Shown here in pieces: positions 1 to 10,261 of a stretch of DNA of 64,000 nucleotides. The stretch's first letter is position 1. The number at the start of each line of letters is the position of its first letter. Made by a program: the position numbers and the translations under genes. The notes under the pieces are model-generated. The model was not told the origin of the DNA. It saw only the letters and a program-made list of their open reading frames with translations, and made no database searches. The stretch is from Micromonospora lutea. Its GTDB lineage: Bacteria; Actinomycetota; Actinomycetes; Mycobacteriales; Micromonosporaceae. The stretch covers positions 310,001 to 374,000 of the forward strand of contig NZ_BOPB01000002.1 of NCBI RefSeq assembly GCF_016863535.1, in the 5' to 3' direction.

Positions 1-578
1 CCGCCCTGACGGGCGTGGTCGTCGCCGGCTATCTCGCCCTCAACCTCTGGTACTGCCTGGCACTCAAGCACCAGCCACTGGTCGACGTGTCGGTCGTCTC
101 CATCGGATTCGTCCTGCGGGTGCTCGCCGGCACCATCGCCGTCGGCGCGGCCGTCCATCCGGCGCTGCTGATCGGGGTCTACTGCGCGTGCCTCGCGCTC
201 TCCCTCGGCAAGCGACGCCACGAACTCGCCGCCCTGTCGGCCGCAGGCGGTGAGGCCGGCGAGCACCGGCCGGCGCTGCGCGCGTACTCGGTGCACTTCC
301 TGGACCAGATGGTGGTGGTGAACCTGGTGGCGGCGCTGATCGGCTACGTCGCCTTCGTCTGGACCCAGACCCCGCCGTACGGGCCGGTCACCGCCGGGCT
401 GACCTTCCCGTTCGCCGCGTTCGCGGTACACCGCTATCTGCAGATGATCGCCATGGGCGGCTCCCGTGGCGATCCGGTCGAGGACCTCGTCCGGGACCGC
501 GCGCTGCTGGTCAATCTCGGCCTCTGGGCCGCGGTGCTGGCGCAGGCGATGCTGGCCGACACCTGGCACGTCTGGTAA
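1..578 (+). CDS. UbiA-family prenyltransferase, C-terminal part (decaprenyl-phosphate phosphoribosyltransferase-like)
   Basis: The gene enters from the left edge, so its start and first Asp-rich motif are missing. The visible roughly 190 residues form several hydrophobic helices with a conserved LSLGKRRHEL loop and a later YSVHFLDQ segment. Both are typical of the UbiA branch that makes decaprenylphosphoryl-5-phosphoribose, the arabinose donor precursor for the actinobacterial cell wall. A glycosyltransferase follows after 27 bases, which fits an envelope-glycan context. UbiA members with other acceptors cannot be excluded without the N-terminus. Confidence 0.72.
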   Translation, partial: ALTGVVVAGYLALNLWYCLALKHQPLVDVSVVSIGFVLRVLAGTIAVGAAVHPALLIGVYCACLALSLGKRRHELAALSAAGGEAGEHRPALRAYSVHFLDQMVVVNLVAALIGYVAFVWTQTPPYGPVTAGLTFPFAAFAVHRYLQMIAMGGSRGDPVEDLVRDRALLVNLGLWAAVLAQAMLADTWHVW

Positions 579-605
579 CCGATCGACACCCCCTTGGAGA
601 AGAGC

Positions 606-1754
606 GTGAGCAGCAAAGACTCCCACGAGTACGACCTCTGCGTCGCGGTCAACTACTACTCGCCCTACGTCAGTGGGCTGACCGAGGTGGCCCGGGTGCT
701 CGCCGAGGGCCTTGCCGGGCGGGGCTGGCGGGTGGCGGTGGTCGCCGTCCGGCACGACCCGACGCTTCCGCTGCGGGAGAGCCGCAACGGCGTCGACGTC
801 TACCGCAGCCCGGTGGTCGCCTCGGTCGGTCGTGGTCCGGTCAGTCCCGGCTTCCCGGCCCTGGTGCGCCGGGTCGCCCGGCGTTCGCGGGTGGTCAACC
901 TGCATCTGCCGATGCTGGAAGGAGCGTTGATCACTGCCCTGCCGCTGCGGGTGCCGGTGGTGACCACCTACCACATCGACCTCTGGCTGCCGCCCACCCT
1001 GGTGACCCGGGCGGCGATGGCCGCGGTGCGGGTGTCGTCGCGGGTCACGCTGCGCCGCTCGGACGCCGTCGTCGTCAACAGCGACGACCAGGCGCGGTAC
1101 TCGGAGCTCTGGTCGATCCTGCGGTCCAGCCAGCGGTCCGCGATTCCGGCACCCTGCCTCGACCGGCGCGGTGGGGAGGCGGCATACCGGGAGACCGGCG
1201 GCCCGCACATCGGCTTCCTCGGCCGGATCGTGCCGGACAAGGGTCTGGACTACCTGGTGGCCGCATTCGCCGAGATCCCGGATCCCGAGGCGCGGCTGCT
1301 GCTCGGCGGCGACTATCTGACCGTCGCGGGCGGAAGCGTGATCGACCGGATCCGGGCGGCCGCCGAACGGGATCCCCGGATCCGGATTCTCGGGCTGCTC
1401 CGTGGCCGGCAGATCAACGATTTCTACGCCTCCATCGACGCCTTCGCCCTGCCCTCCGTCGCCGAGTCCTTCGGCATCGCGCAGGCCGAGGCGATGATGT
1501 GCGGTATCCCGTCGGTCACCACCGATCTGCCCGGCGGTCGGTATCCGGTCCTGGCGACCGGGATGGGAAGGGTCGTCCAGCCGCGGGACCCGGCCGGACT
1601 ACGGGTGGCGCTGCTGGACGTGCTCAGCTGGGACGCCGACACCCGGCGCGAGGGGGCCAAGCGGGCCCTGGAGGAGTTCGGTGTGGACGGATGTCTGGAC
1701 CGGTACGCGGCGCTGTTCCGGGTCCACGGGGCGCGGGCCGGCGCATTGATGTGA
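606..1754 (+). CDS. Glycosyltransferase family 4 (GT-B fold)
   Basis: Likely transfers a sugar from an activated donor to a lipid or glycan acceptor at the cytoplasmic face of the membrane. The N-terminal half has the GT-B acceptor lobe (YYSPYVSGLTEVARVLAEGL). The C-terminal lobe has FLGRIVPDKGLDYLV and the donor-binding VAESFGIAQAEAM loop of GT4. GTG at 606 is chosen because GGAG lies 6 bases upstream; an in-frame TTG at 594 would destroy that site. It follows the UbiA-type gene closely on the same strand, so the two are probably cotranscribed. The substrate cannot be read from sequence. Confidence 0.85.
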   Translation: MSSKDSHEYDLCVAVNYYSPYVSGLTEVARVLAEGLAGRGWRVAVVAVRHDPTLPLRESRNGVDVYRSPVVASVGRGPVSPGFPALVRRVARRSRVVNLHLPMLEGALITALPLRVPVVTTYHIDLWLPPTLVTRAAMAAVRVSSRVTLRRSDAVVVNSDDQARYSELWSILRSSQRSAIPAPCLDRRGGEAAYRETGGPHIGFLGRIVPDKGLDYLVAAFAEIPDPEARLLLGGDYLTVAGGSVIDRIRAAAERDPRIRILGLLRGRQINDFYASIDAFALPSVAESFGIAQAEAMMCGIPSVTTDLPGGRYPVLATGMGRVVQPRDPAGLRVALLDVLSWDADTRREGAKRALEEFGVDGCLDRYAALFRVHGARAGALM

Positions 1755-1805
1755 GCGGCGTTCCGATCAGTAGAATGGCAGCCACGTTCCGTCACGGAGG
1801 TGCAG

Positions 1806-2768
1806 ATGCACAGCAGGAATTTCGGTCGTCTCGGCACGGTCAGCGCGCTCACCCTGGGCGGTGGCGGGATCGGCGGTGTGTGGGGGGCAACCGACCACGC
1901 CGAGGCGGTGGCGACCGTGCGGGCGGCCGTCGACGGTGGCGTCACGATGCTCGACCTGGCCCCGACCTACGGTGACGGCTACGCGGCCGAGAACGTCGCC
2001 GGTGCCGCGCTGCGCGGCATTCCGGCCACGGACGTCCTGGTCACCAGCAAGATCGAACTGCCCGAGCAGGACGGCGGGGATCTTCCGGCGAAGATGATCC
2101 GCAGCCTGCACGCCACCCTGGAGCGTCTCGGCCGCGAGCAGCTGGATCTCTTCCTGCTCCACTCTCAACTGCACCCGCAGGGCTGGACCGGCCCCACTCC
2201 CCGAACACTCGGCTGGGACCTGTACCGAGACCAGGTGGTGCCCACCTTCGAACGGCTGCGCGACGAGGGCAAGATCCGGGCCTGGGGGTTGACCGGTGTC
2301 GGCCACCCGCAGACCGTGATCGACGCCATGCACCAGCAGCCGCGCCCGGATGCGGTGCAAGCGGTGGTGAACGCCCTTGACCTGAGTGGCGACATGTGGC
2401 TGCTCGGCGCGTCGGCCGAGCCTCGGAACGACGAGATCCGCCGAGCCGCGGTCGCCGACGGCGTCTCGGTGATCGCCATCCGTGCCGTGGCGGCGGGAGC
2501 GCTCACCGGCGAGATCGACCGGTCCGTGGCGGACGACGCCCCGGTCGCGGTCGACTTCGCGGCGGCGGAGCGGTTCCGCGCGCTCGCCGCCGAGTTCGGT
2601 GAGTCGCCCGCCTCGTTGGCCCACCGGTACGCCCTGAGCGTCCCCGGTGTGGCGACCGTGGTGCTCGGCGTCAAGAACCGCACCGAGCTGGCGGAGTGCC
2701 TCGCCGCCGAGGCCCGTGGTCCGCTGACCGAGGTCGAACGGAAGGCCCTGCTCGACCTGCGGAGCTGA
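1806..2768 (+). CDS. Aldo/keto reductase
   Basis: Predicted cytosolic NAD(P)H-dependent oxidoreductase with a (beta/alpha)8 barrel. The AKR tetrad is visible: Asp in DLAPTYGDGY, Tyr in the same segment, Lys in VTSKIE and His in LLHSQL. The cofactor-binding C-terminus (VATVVLGVKN) is also present, and the roughly 320-residue length is normal. ATG at 1806 is preferred over GTG at 1800 because GGAGG ends 5 bases before it. The gap of 51 bases to the glycosyltransferase allows cotranscription, but no shared pathway is evident. Confidence 0.88.
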   Translation: MHSRNFGRLGTVSALTLGGGGIGGVWGATDHAEAVATVRAAVDGGVTMLDLAPTYGDGYAAENVAGAALRGIPATDVLVTSKIELPEQDGGDLPAKMIRSLHATLERLGREQLDLFLLHSQLHPQGWTGPTPRTLGWDLYRDQVVPTFERLRDEGKIRAWGLTGVGHPQTVIDAMHQQPRPDAVQAVVNALDLSGDMWLLGASAEPRNDEIRRAAVADGVSVIAIRAVAAGALTGEIDRSVADDAPVAVDFAAAERFRALAAEFGESPASLAHRYALSVPGVATVVLGVKNRTELAECLAAEARGPLTEVERKALLDLRS

Positions 2769-2800
2769 GCGAACGGCGAGCCGGGCAGCGTGCCGGACAG

Positions 2801-2837
2801 GCCGGCGGCACAGACGACGATCTGCGGTGCCGCCGGC
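2801..2837. terminator. Hairpin between convergent genes
   Basis: A perfect 11-bp inverted repeat (GCCGGCGGCAC / GTGCCGCCGGC) with a 15-base loop sits between the stops of the aldo/keto reductase and the PQQ-type dehydrogenase. No T-tract follows. It is probably a bidirectional terminator of the hairpin-only kind common in high-GC actinomycetes. Confidence 0.6.
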
Positions 2838-2849
2838 CCTCGCCCAGGT

Positions 2850-4094
2850 TCAGCGGTTCGCTGGCTCGCTGCTCGGAGCCGGTTGGACGCGCTCGAACCG
2901 TACCCGGCTCAGCCATCCCGGCAGGTCACTGAGCACGTACAGTTCGCCGTGCACGTCGGCGTCGATCGCGGTCGGCTGGATCGGGAAATTGCCGATGATG
3001 GCGGACTCGTAGCCACCCCGCGGCTTGGGGCGTACGGCGAAGGCGGTGGTCGAGCAGTAGTCGCTCGCGACGTAGGTGCCCCATGCCTCCGGGGTGGCGG
3101 AGCCTCGGTACACCACACCACCGGTCACCGAGCAGCTCTCCGTCATGTAGTGCTCGTACTCGAAGACCGGATCGGTGTACTTCACGCCCGGCCGGCACTG
3201 CTCCGGGTCGAACACCGGGGTGCCCTCCCGGCAGGACCAGCCGAGGTTCGCCCCACCCTGCCACGGGCGGATGTGGTTGATCTCCTCGACCAGGCCCTGG
3301 CCGACGTCACCGATCCACAGTGAGTTGTCGATGTCGATCGAGAACCGCCACGGGTTGCGCAGCCCGTAGAGCCAGATCTCCGGACGCGCGTCGCGCTTGC
3401 GGACGAAGGGGTTGTCGGCGGGTACGCAGTAGGGCTTCGCCCCGCAGCTGCGGTTGACGTCGATCCGCACGATCTTGCCGAGCAGGGTGCTGAGGTCCTG
3501 GCCGGCCTTGTACGGGTCGTTGGCGTGACCGCCGTCGCCGAGGGACCAGTAGAGGTAGCCGTCGCGGCCGAATGCCACCTGTCCGCCGTTGTGGTTGTTG
3601 TATTCGGCGTGCTCCTGGGTGAGCAGCACCTGGAGCCGCTCAGGAGCGTTGATGGGCAGCCGCGCCAGGGTCAGTGCGCCGGCCGGGAGGCTCGTGTACG
3701 CCACGTAGAGCATCCCGCTCCGCGCAAAGTTCGGCGCGGGCGTGATGCCGAGCAGGCCGCGCTCGTTGCCCGAGGTGTCGACCAGGGCGGTCAGGTCGAG
3801 CACCGGATCGGCCGCCAGGCCGGTGTCGGGGTGGTAGGAGCGGACGGTGCCGTTCTTCTCCGCGATGAGCATCCGGCCGTCCGGCAGCCCGGTGAGCGCG
3901 ATCGGACGCTGTAGACCGAAAGCCACCTGTTCGTACGCCACGGTCAGTTCGGTGAGTGGGACGACCCGGCTGGAGCGTGGCCCGCCGGCCGTGGCGGGAT
4001 CCGCCACCGAGGGCGGTGGTACCAGCAATGCGGACAGGGCCAAGACGAGCAGTCCGGCCAGTACGGGGGCAGAGCGCCAACGCCGTCGCGACAT
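2850..4094 (-). CDS. Secreted PQQ-dependent sugar dehydrogenase (GSDH family)
   Basis: Predicted secreted soluble aldose dehydrogenase with a six-bladed beta-propeller that uses PQQ or acts as a lectin-like propeller. The first about 31 residues are an Arg-rich n-region plus a hydrophobic core, a classical signal peptide. Family hallmarks follow: GLQRPIALTGLPDGRMLIAE, GNERGLLGI, NHNGGQVAFGRDGYLYWS, GDGGHANDP and YGLRNPWRFS. ATG at 4094 has GAGGAG 8 bases upstream; longer versions starting further out lack a site and would bury the signal peptide. A CebR-like operator 41 bp upstream links it to cello-oligosaccharide control. The substrate is not determinable here. Confidence 0.85.
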   Translation of the reverse strand: MSRRRWRSAPVLAGLLVLALSALLVPPPSVADPATAGGPRSSRVVPLTELTVAYEQVAFGLQRPIALTGLPDGRMLIAEKNGTVRSYHPDTGLAADPVLDLTALVDTSGNERGLLGITPAPNFARSGMLYVAYTSLPAGALTLARLPINAPERLQVLLTQEHAEYNNHNGGQVAFGRDGYLYWSLGDGGHANDPYKAGQDLSTLLGKIVRIDVNRSCGAKPYCVPADNPFVRKRDARPEIWLYGLRNPWRFSIDIDNSLWIGDVGQGLVEEINHIRPWQGGANLGWSCREGTPVFDPEQCRPGVKYTDPVFEYEHYMTESCSVTGGVVYRGSATPEAWGTYVASDYCSTTAFAVRPKPRGGYESAIIGNFPIQPTAIDADVHGELYVLSDLPGWLSRVRFERVQPAPSSEPANR

Positions 4095-4134
4095 GTCTTC
4101 AGCTCCTCGAGCAGGTTGGACGGGGTACGCAGTC

Positions 4135-4148
4135 TGGGAGCGTTCCCA
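4135..4148. promoter_or_regulatory. CebR/CelR-type LacI operator
   Basis: The 14-mer TGGGAGCGTTCCCA matches 13 of 14 positions of TGGGAGCGCTCCCA, the operator of CebR in Streptomyces and CelR in Thermobifida, which sense cellobiose-type sugars. It lies just upstream of the sugar dehydrogenase start on the minus strand. Binding by a CebR homologue encoded elsewhere is inferred. Confidence 0.7.
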
Positions 4149-4496
4149 CCATACATCAGCAAAGATCGATGTCAAACGGCTCGTCCGGTTCTCGGAGTTG
4201 CTCAGGCGGCCGTGACTCGGGTCGGGATGTTTGCGTGCACATTGGAGGCCGTGATCGGCGGGTCAACCGATGCTATCCACCGCTGTGGATCTCTGAACCA
4301 CGGGTTTCTGTAGCCGGCACGACGCGTCCGATCCGCCAGTCAGCCGCAATGACCTTGATAAACGCCGCATTGTTCGGGTCGAGGCAGTGAACTTCTTGAG
4401 TGCCTCGTAACTTTGTGGCAATCTCGGTTTCATCGATGTGTAGCGTTCTCCCGTTGCCTGTGGTCTGCCCGCCGTGCACCTGAGCCGACCGGTTGT
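4149..4496. other. Intergenic region of lower GC with one weak small reading frame
   Basis: Non-coding spacer between divergent carbohydrate genes, clearly less GC-rich than its surroundings. On the minus strand 4273-4479 could encode 68 residues (GTG start) with ordinary amino-acid balance. It has only moderate third-position GC, no ribosome-binding site and a TTA codon. It may be a remnant of a lost gene. I recognise no domain. Confidence 0.4.
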
Positions 4497-4508
4497 GTTA
4501 GCGCTAAC
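4497..4508. promoter_or_regulatory. LacI-type palindromic operator upstream of xylanase
   Basis: GTTAGCGCTAAC is a perfect 12-bp palindrome with the central AGCGCT typical of LacI/GalR-family operators. It is located 37 bases before the xylanase ATG. The arms differ from the CebR consensus, suggesting a different LacI-family regulator, perhaps xylan-responsive. Confidence 0.65.
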
Positions 4509-4541
4509 CATCGAACTGACGCGACTCTGGAGGTGCGGTAA

Positions 4542-5969
<1,428 letters not shown>

Positions 5970-6013
5970 GCTGACGAGCCCGGCAGTCGGCACCGCAGAG
6001 AAGGAGAACGACA

Positions 6014-7459
6014 ATGGCCATGTCCCGCTCACATCGTCACCTGAGCCGGGTACTCACAGGCGCCCTGGCCGCTCTCCTTGCGGTGCCGACCGCCGTGCTG
6101 GGTGGTGTCTCGCCCGCTGCTGCGGACACCACCGGGTTCCGGGGGGTCAACTGGGCCAGGTTGGGTGACAACTTCCACGGTGGACCGCTGGTCCTGCACG
6201 GCCTGAGCAGCTCCGACAGTTACGCGACGGTCGTGGCCAAGGCCAACGCGATCTACACCGGCTTCCAGAACAACCTGGGGGCCAACACGGTCCGGCTGCC
6301 GATCAACACCTACACCGTCGGTACGAGCTGGTGGAACGCGTACACCGGAGCGATCGACGCGGCCACGGCGAAGGGCCTCAAGGTCGTCCTCTCCTACTGG
6401 GACGACGGGGTAGCCGCCAGCGGAGGCCGGATCGTCAACACCACCGCCTTCAACACCATGTGGAACACCGTGGTCGCGAGATACGGCACCAACGCCCTGG
6501 TGTACTTCGAGCCGATGAACGAACCGGGCGGGCACAGCGCCGCCGACTGGGCCAACGTGGTCAACGACTGGCTCAACGCCCGTCCGTCGATCCCCCGTAA
6601 CCGGGTCTTCGTCAGCGGTGCCGGGCTGAACACCGACATCAGGTCGATGTGTGCCGACCGTCGGCTCGACGGGACGCTGGTGTCGCTGCACCACTACACC
6701 TTCTTCAGCGGTGCGAAGACCTATGACCAGTGGGTGACGTTCCTGCGCGACGCGATCGGCTCCTGCGCCGCTCGTACCGTGATGGACGAGTTCGGTGCGC
6801 CGATGGACACCGGGCTCAACTACCACGACGCGAGCAGCACGGACAACTTCGTACGCTACTTCCGGGCCACCGCCGACGTGCTGCGGGAACTGCGGATCGG
6901 CTCGATCTACTGGCCGGGCCTGGGTGGCAAGGTCACCGCTGGTCAGGGCGACGACTGGTACGCGATGCAGAAGCTGCACGGCAGCGGCACCAACCTCACC
7001 CTGAGCACCCCCAACGCGAGCGGCCTCAACCGTCTCCGGCATGCCTGGGGGCTGGGTGACGGCGGTGTCCCCCCGGATGAGATCAGCCTGCTGCGCAACG
7101 TCGGCACCGGACAGTGCCTGGACCTCCCCGGCGCCACCACCGCCAATGTCCAGGTCCAGGTGTACCCCTGCAACAACACCGCCGCCCAGCGGTGGACGTT
7201 GACGGCCGGCGGGCAGATCACCGCCCTCGCCGGCCAGCGGTGCCTCGACGCGTACAACCGGGGGACCTCGAACGGCACCGTCGTCGGCACGTACGCGTGC
7301 AACGGCGGCGACAACCAGCGCTGGACGGTGGGCGGCGACGGCACGATCCGGGGCGCGCAGTCCGGCCTCTGCCTCGACGTGAACACCTCGACGTCCAAGG
7401 TCCAGCTCTGGGCCTGCTGGGGCGGTGACAACCAGAAGTGGCAGGTGCAGAAGCAATGA
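6014..7459 (+). CDS. Secreted GH5-like glycoside hydrolase + CBM13
   Basis: Predicted extracellular endo-acting beta-glycanase. It has a signal peptide of about 38 residues ending in SPAAADT and a clan-A barrel at about 40-345. The acid/base Glu is in YFEPMNEPGG and the nucleophile Glu in TVMDEFGAP; VRLPI and SLHHYTFF are further GH5 landmarks. The CBM13 occupies about 355-481. AAGGAG lies 8 bases before ATG 6014. It sits between the xylanase and the beta-helix enzyme, so a role in hemicellulose or cellulose breakdown is likely. The subfamily, and hence cellulase versus mannanase or another activity, is not resolved. Confidence 0.85.
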   Translation: MAMSRSHRHLSRVLTGALAALLAVPTAVLGGVSPAAADTTGFRGVNWARLGDNFHGGPLVLHGLSSSDSYATVVAKANAIYTGFQNNLGANTVRLPINTYTVGTSWWNAYTGAIDAATAKGLKVVLSYWDDGVAASGGRIVNTTAFNTMWNTVVARYGTNALVYFEPMNEPGGHSAADWANVVNDWLNARPSIPRNRVFVSGAGLNTDIRSMCADRRLDGTLVSLHHYTFFSGAKTYDQWVTFLRDAIGSCAARTVMDEFGAPMDTGLNYHDASSTDNFVRYFRATADVLRELRIGSIYWPGLGGKVTAGQGDDWYAMQKLHGSGTNLTLSTPNASGLNRLRHAWGLGDGGVPPDEISLLRNVGTGQCLDLPGATTANVQVQVYPCNNTAAQRWTLTAGGQITALAGQRCLDAYNRGTSNGTVVGTYACNGGDNQRWTVGGDGTIRGAQSGLCLDVNTSTSKVQLWACWGGDNQKWQVQKQ

Positions 7460-7527
7460 CCCGACGCACCTGACTTCGACGCCGCATGGCGAGGCACGTC
7501 CGTCGACGGAAGTAGAGGGAGCCAGAA

Positions 7528-10215
7528 GTGAGATTACTCGTCCAAGGAAGAGGTTCCTTGGCTGCGCTGGCGGTGTTCGTCTCCGCCGTGCTGCCGGCCG
7601 TGGTCGCAGATCAGGCCCCGGCTCACGCCGCGGTCCAGGAGACGCTGTACGTCGCACCGAATGGAAACGACGCCAACCCCGGCACGTTGGCGTCACCGTT
7701 CCGGACCCTCCAGCGTGCCCGAGACGTGGTCCGCACGAAGACCGCGACCATGACCGGCGACATTCAGGTCTACCTACGCGGTGGCAGCTACCCGGTGAGC
7801 AGCACGATCGAGTTCGGGTCGAGCGACTCCGGCACCAACGGCCATCGGGTCGTGTACGCCGCGTACCCGAACGAGACGCCGATCCTTGAGGCCGGTGTGC
7901 AGGTGACCGGCTGGACCCAGCACAGCGGGAACATCTGGAAGGCACCGCTGGACCGGGCCAACAAGCTGCGGGCGCTCTACGTCAATGGCCAGCGCGCCCA
8001 CATGGCCGCCAAGACGATCAGCTCGGCGGGGTGTCACGGGACGTACAACATCACCGCGGGGCAGGCCGACTGGGCCTGGGAGTCAGGCTCGCAGTGCGCC
8101 GGCGCGAGATACAGTACGGCCGATTTCCCGGCGATCTCCCAGAATCAGGACGACATCGAGATCGAAACGGCCACGACCTGGACCACGGCCATCGTGGGAG
8201 TTCGGCAGGTGACCACCGAAGGCGGGAGCCGGGTCGCGCTGTTCCAGCAGCCGGGTGCCGCCATCGCTCAGGGTGCGTTCAACGGCAACGCCCAGATCAA
8301 CGGTAGCCACAAGGTCATGAACGCCTACGAGTTCCTGGACACGCCGGGCGAGTTCTACTTCGACAAGTCCAGTCGGACGCTGTACTACTACAAGGCTGGC
8401 GCCGACAACATGTCCACCGCGACGGTTTTCGCGCCGAACAACGTGACGACGGTGCTCCGGATCGCCGGCACCTCGACCAGCAACCACGCTCGCAACATCA
8501 CCTTCTCCGGCCTCACCGTGCGGCACTCCGACTGGAACCTGTTCAACGTCGCCGGCTCCGTCTACAAGCAGGCCCAGCAGGGCAATCTTGGCGCGCAGGC
8601 GTACGCGAAGGGCAACTTCCACGTCTACTACTACCGCAACGTCGACGTCACGCCCGGCATCATCCACCTGCAGAACGCCGACGGGATCCTGCTGGAGCGA
8701 AACCGGATCGAGCACACCGGGGCCGACGGGATCAACATGGTCAACGACGTGGTGAGTTCACAGCTGATCGGCAACTACACGAACGACATCGCCGGAACGG
8801 CGATCAGTGTGGGCCACCCGCAGCACGTCTACGTCGGCGACCACACGTCGAGCAACCGGGAGAAGTACCCGGCCCAGGTCGAGGGGCTTCCGAAGAACAT
8901 CGAAATCAAGAACAACTACATCCACGACAGCGCGGTGTTGTTCAACGGGCACGGCGCGGTCGCGGCGTACTTCGCCGACTCCCTGACGGTGCAGCACAAC
9001 CGCATCGAGAAGGCGCCGTGGGCGGGCATCACGATGGGCTGGGGATGGTGGAACTTCGACGGATCCTCAGGGTCGATCGCGCCCAACCGGCCCACCACCA
9101 CGGCGAAGAACAACACGATCAGCCACAACCACATCATCGACACGGTGCAGCGGCTCAGCGACACGGCTCCCATCTACACGCTGGGCAGCCAGCCGGGCAC
9201 CACGATCCACAGCAACTATCTCCAGGGCGTTCCGGCCGGCCACAAGTACGGACTCCACCCGGACGAGGGCTCGGCGTACATGACGTTCCGGGACAACGTC
9301 CTGAGCGTCGACAAGAACATCACCTGGATGATCAACTCCGACGACTTCGGACGTAAGCACGACCTGAGCATCACGTCCACGTACGGCCCGATCAACAAGG
9401 TCTCGAACAAGAACCTGCCCAACAGCACCATCCACGACATCCTCGTCTCCTCCGACTACGTCTGGCCGGCGGCGGCCTACGGAATCGCGGTCAATGCCGG
9501 ACTCGAAGCCTCGTTCCGGGACATCACCCAGCCGCGCAACCTGCCCATGCAGGACTACGTCCTACCGGCCAGCACCTTCGTCGGCAGCGGCACGTCCTCG
9601 ATCCCGGTCCGCAGCAGCGGCGACCCGACCAGGTCGCTCTGGCTGGCGCCCTCCGGCACCACCACCTTCACCGCCGGGCCGACGATGACCAGGGCGGACG
9701 GTAACGCCACGTCGATTGCGGTGCCGACGTCGTCGGGTGACTACCGCCTCTACGTCATCGACGCCCAAGGCAACCGGTCGGCTCAGTCGACCTCGATCGT
9801 CAGGCGGCAGGGCGCCGGCAGCACGCAGGACGCCCAGATCGTGGGTGGCCAGTCCGGCCGGTGCGTCGAAGTTCCCGGCGCCTCCACCACCAACGGCGTT
9901 CAGACGCAGCTGTGGGACTGCTCCGGCGCCACCCACCAGCGGTGGGCCTACACCGCCAGCAGGCAACTGACCGTGTACGGCAACAAGTGCCTCGATGCGA
10001 GCGGAGCCGGCACCACCAACGGCACCACGGTCATCATCTGGGACTGCCATGGTGGACTCAACCAGCAGTGGAACATCAACGCCAATGGCACCATCACCAA
10101 CGCCCAGTCCGGACTCTGCCTCGACGCCAACGGTGCCGCCACCGCCAACGGAACAAAGATCATTCTTTGGTCCTGCAACGGCGGCGCGAACCAGCAGTGG
10201 AGTCGCCGAGCCTGA
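7528..10215 (+). CDS. Secreted right-handed beta-helix carbohydrate-active protein + CBM13
   Basis: Large secreted enzyme (895 residues). The signal peptide ends near APAHA. The entry motif YVAPNGNDANPGTLASPF and repeated short strands with DG/N ladders (ADGILLERNRIEHTGADGI) mark a parallel beta-helix at about 35-690. A CBM13 covers the last about 125 residues, nearly matching the xylanase CBM13. Similar architectures occur in GH141, GH120 and polysaccharide lyases, so the activity is uncertain; xylan side-chain or pectin processing fits the neighbours. GTG 7528 has AGAGGGAG 6 bases upstream. A strong hairpin follows the stop, ending the three-gene unit. Confidence 0.8.
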   Translation: MRLLVQGRGSLAALAVFVSAVLPAVVADQAPAHAAVQETLYVAPNGNDANPGTLASPFRTLQRARDVVRTKTATMTGDIQVYLRGGSYPVSSTIEFGSSDSGTNGHRVVYAAYPNETPILEAGVQVTGWTQHSGNIWKAPLDRANKLRALYVNGQRAHMAAKTISSAGCHGTYNITAGQADWAWESGSQCAGARYSTADFPAISQNQDDIEIETATTWTTAIVGVRQVTTEGGSRVALFQQPGAAIAQGAFNGNAQINGSHKVMNAYEFLDTPGEFYFDKSSRTLYYYKAGADNMSTATVFAPNNVTTVLRIAGTSTSNHARNITFSGLTVRHSDWNLFNVAGSVYKQAQQGNLGAQAYAKGNFHVYYYRNVDVTPGIIHLQNADGILLERNRIEHTGADGINMVNDVVSSQLIGNYTNDIAGTAISVGHPQHVYVGDHTSSNREKYPAQVEGLPKNIEIKNNYIHDSAVLFNGHGAVAAYFADSLTVQHNRIEKAPWAGITMGWGWWNFDGSSGSIAPNRPTTTAKNNTISHNHIIDTVQRLSDTAPIYTLGSQPGTTIHSNYLQGVPAGHKYGLHPDEGSAYMTFRDNVLSVDKNITWMINSDDFGRKHDLSITSTYGPINKVSNKNLPNSTIHDILVSSDYVWPAAAYGIAVNAGLEASFRDITQPRNLPMQDYVLPASTFVGSGTSSIPVRSSGDPTRSLWLAPSGTTTFTAGPTMTRADGNATSIAVPTSSGDYRLYVIDAQGNRSAQSTSIVRRQGAGSTQDAQIVGGQSGRCVEVPGASTTNGVQTQLWDCSGATHQRWAYTASRQLTVYGNKCLDASGAGTTNGTTVIIWDCHGGLNQQWNINANGTITNAQSGLCLDANGAATANGTKIILWSCNGGANQQWSRRA

Positions 10216-10221
10216 GATCGT

Positions 10222-10261
10222 CGGCCCGGGGCCAGGGCATCCCCTGCCTGGCCCCGGGCCG
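10222..10261 (+). terminator. Strong GC hairpin after the enzyme operon
   Basis: A perfect 15-bp stem (CGGCCCGGGGCCAGG and its complement) with a 10-base loop begins 6 bases after the beta-helix enzyme stop. No T-run follows. Position and strength indicate a transcription terminator. Confidence 0.75.
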
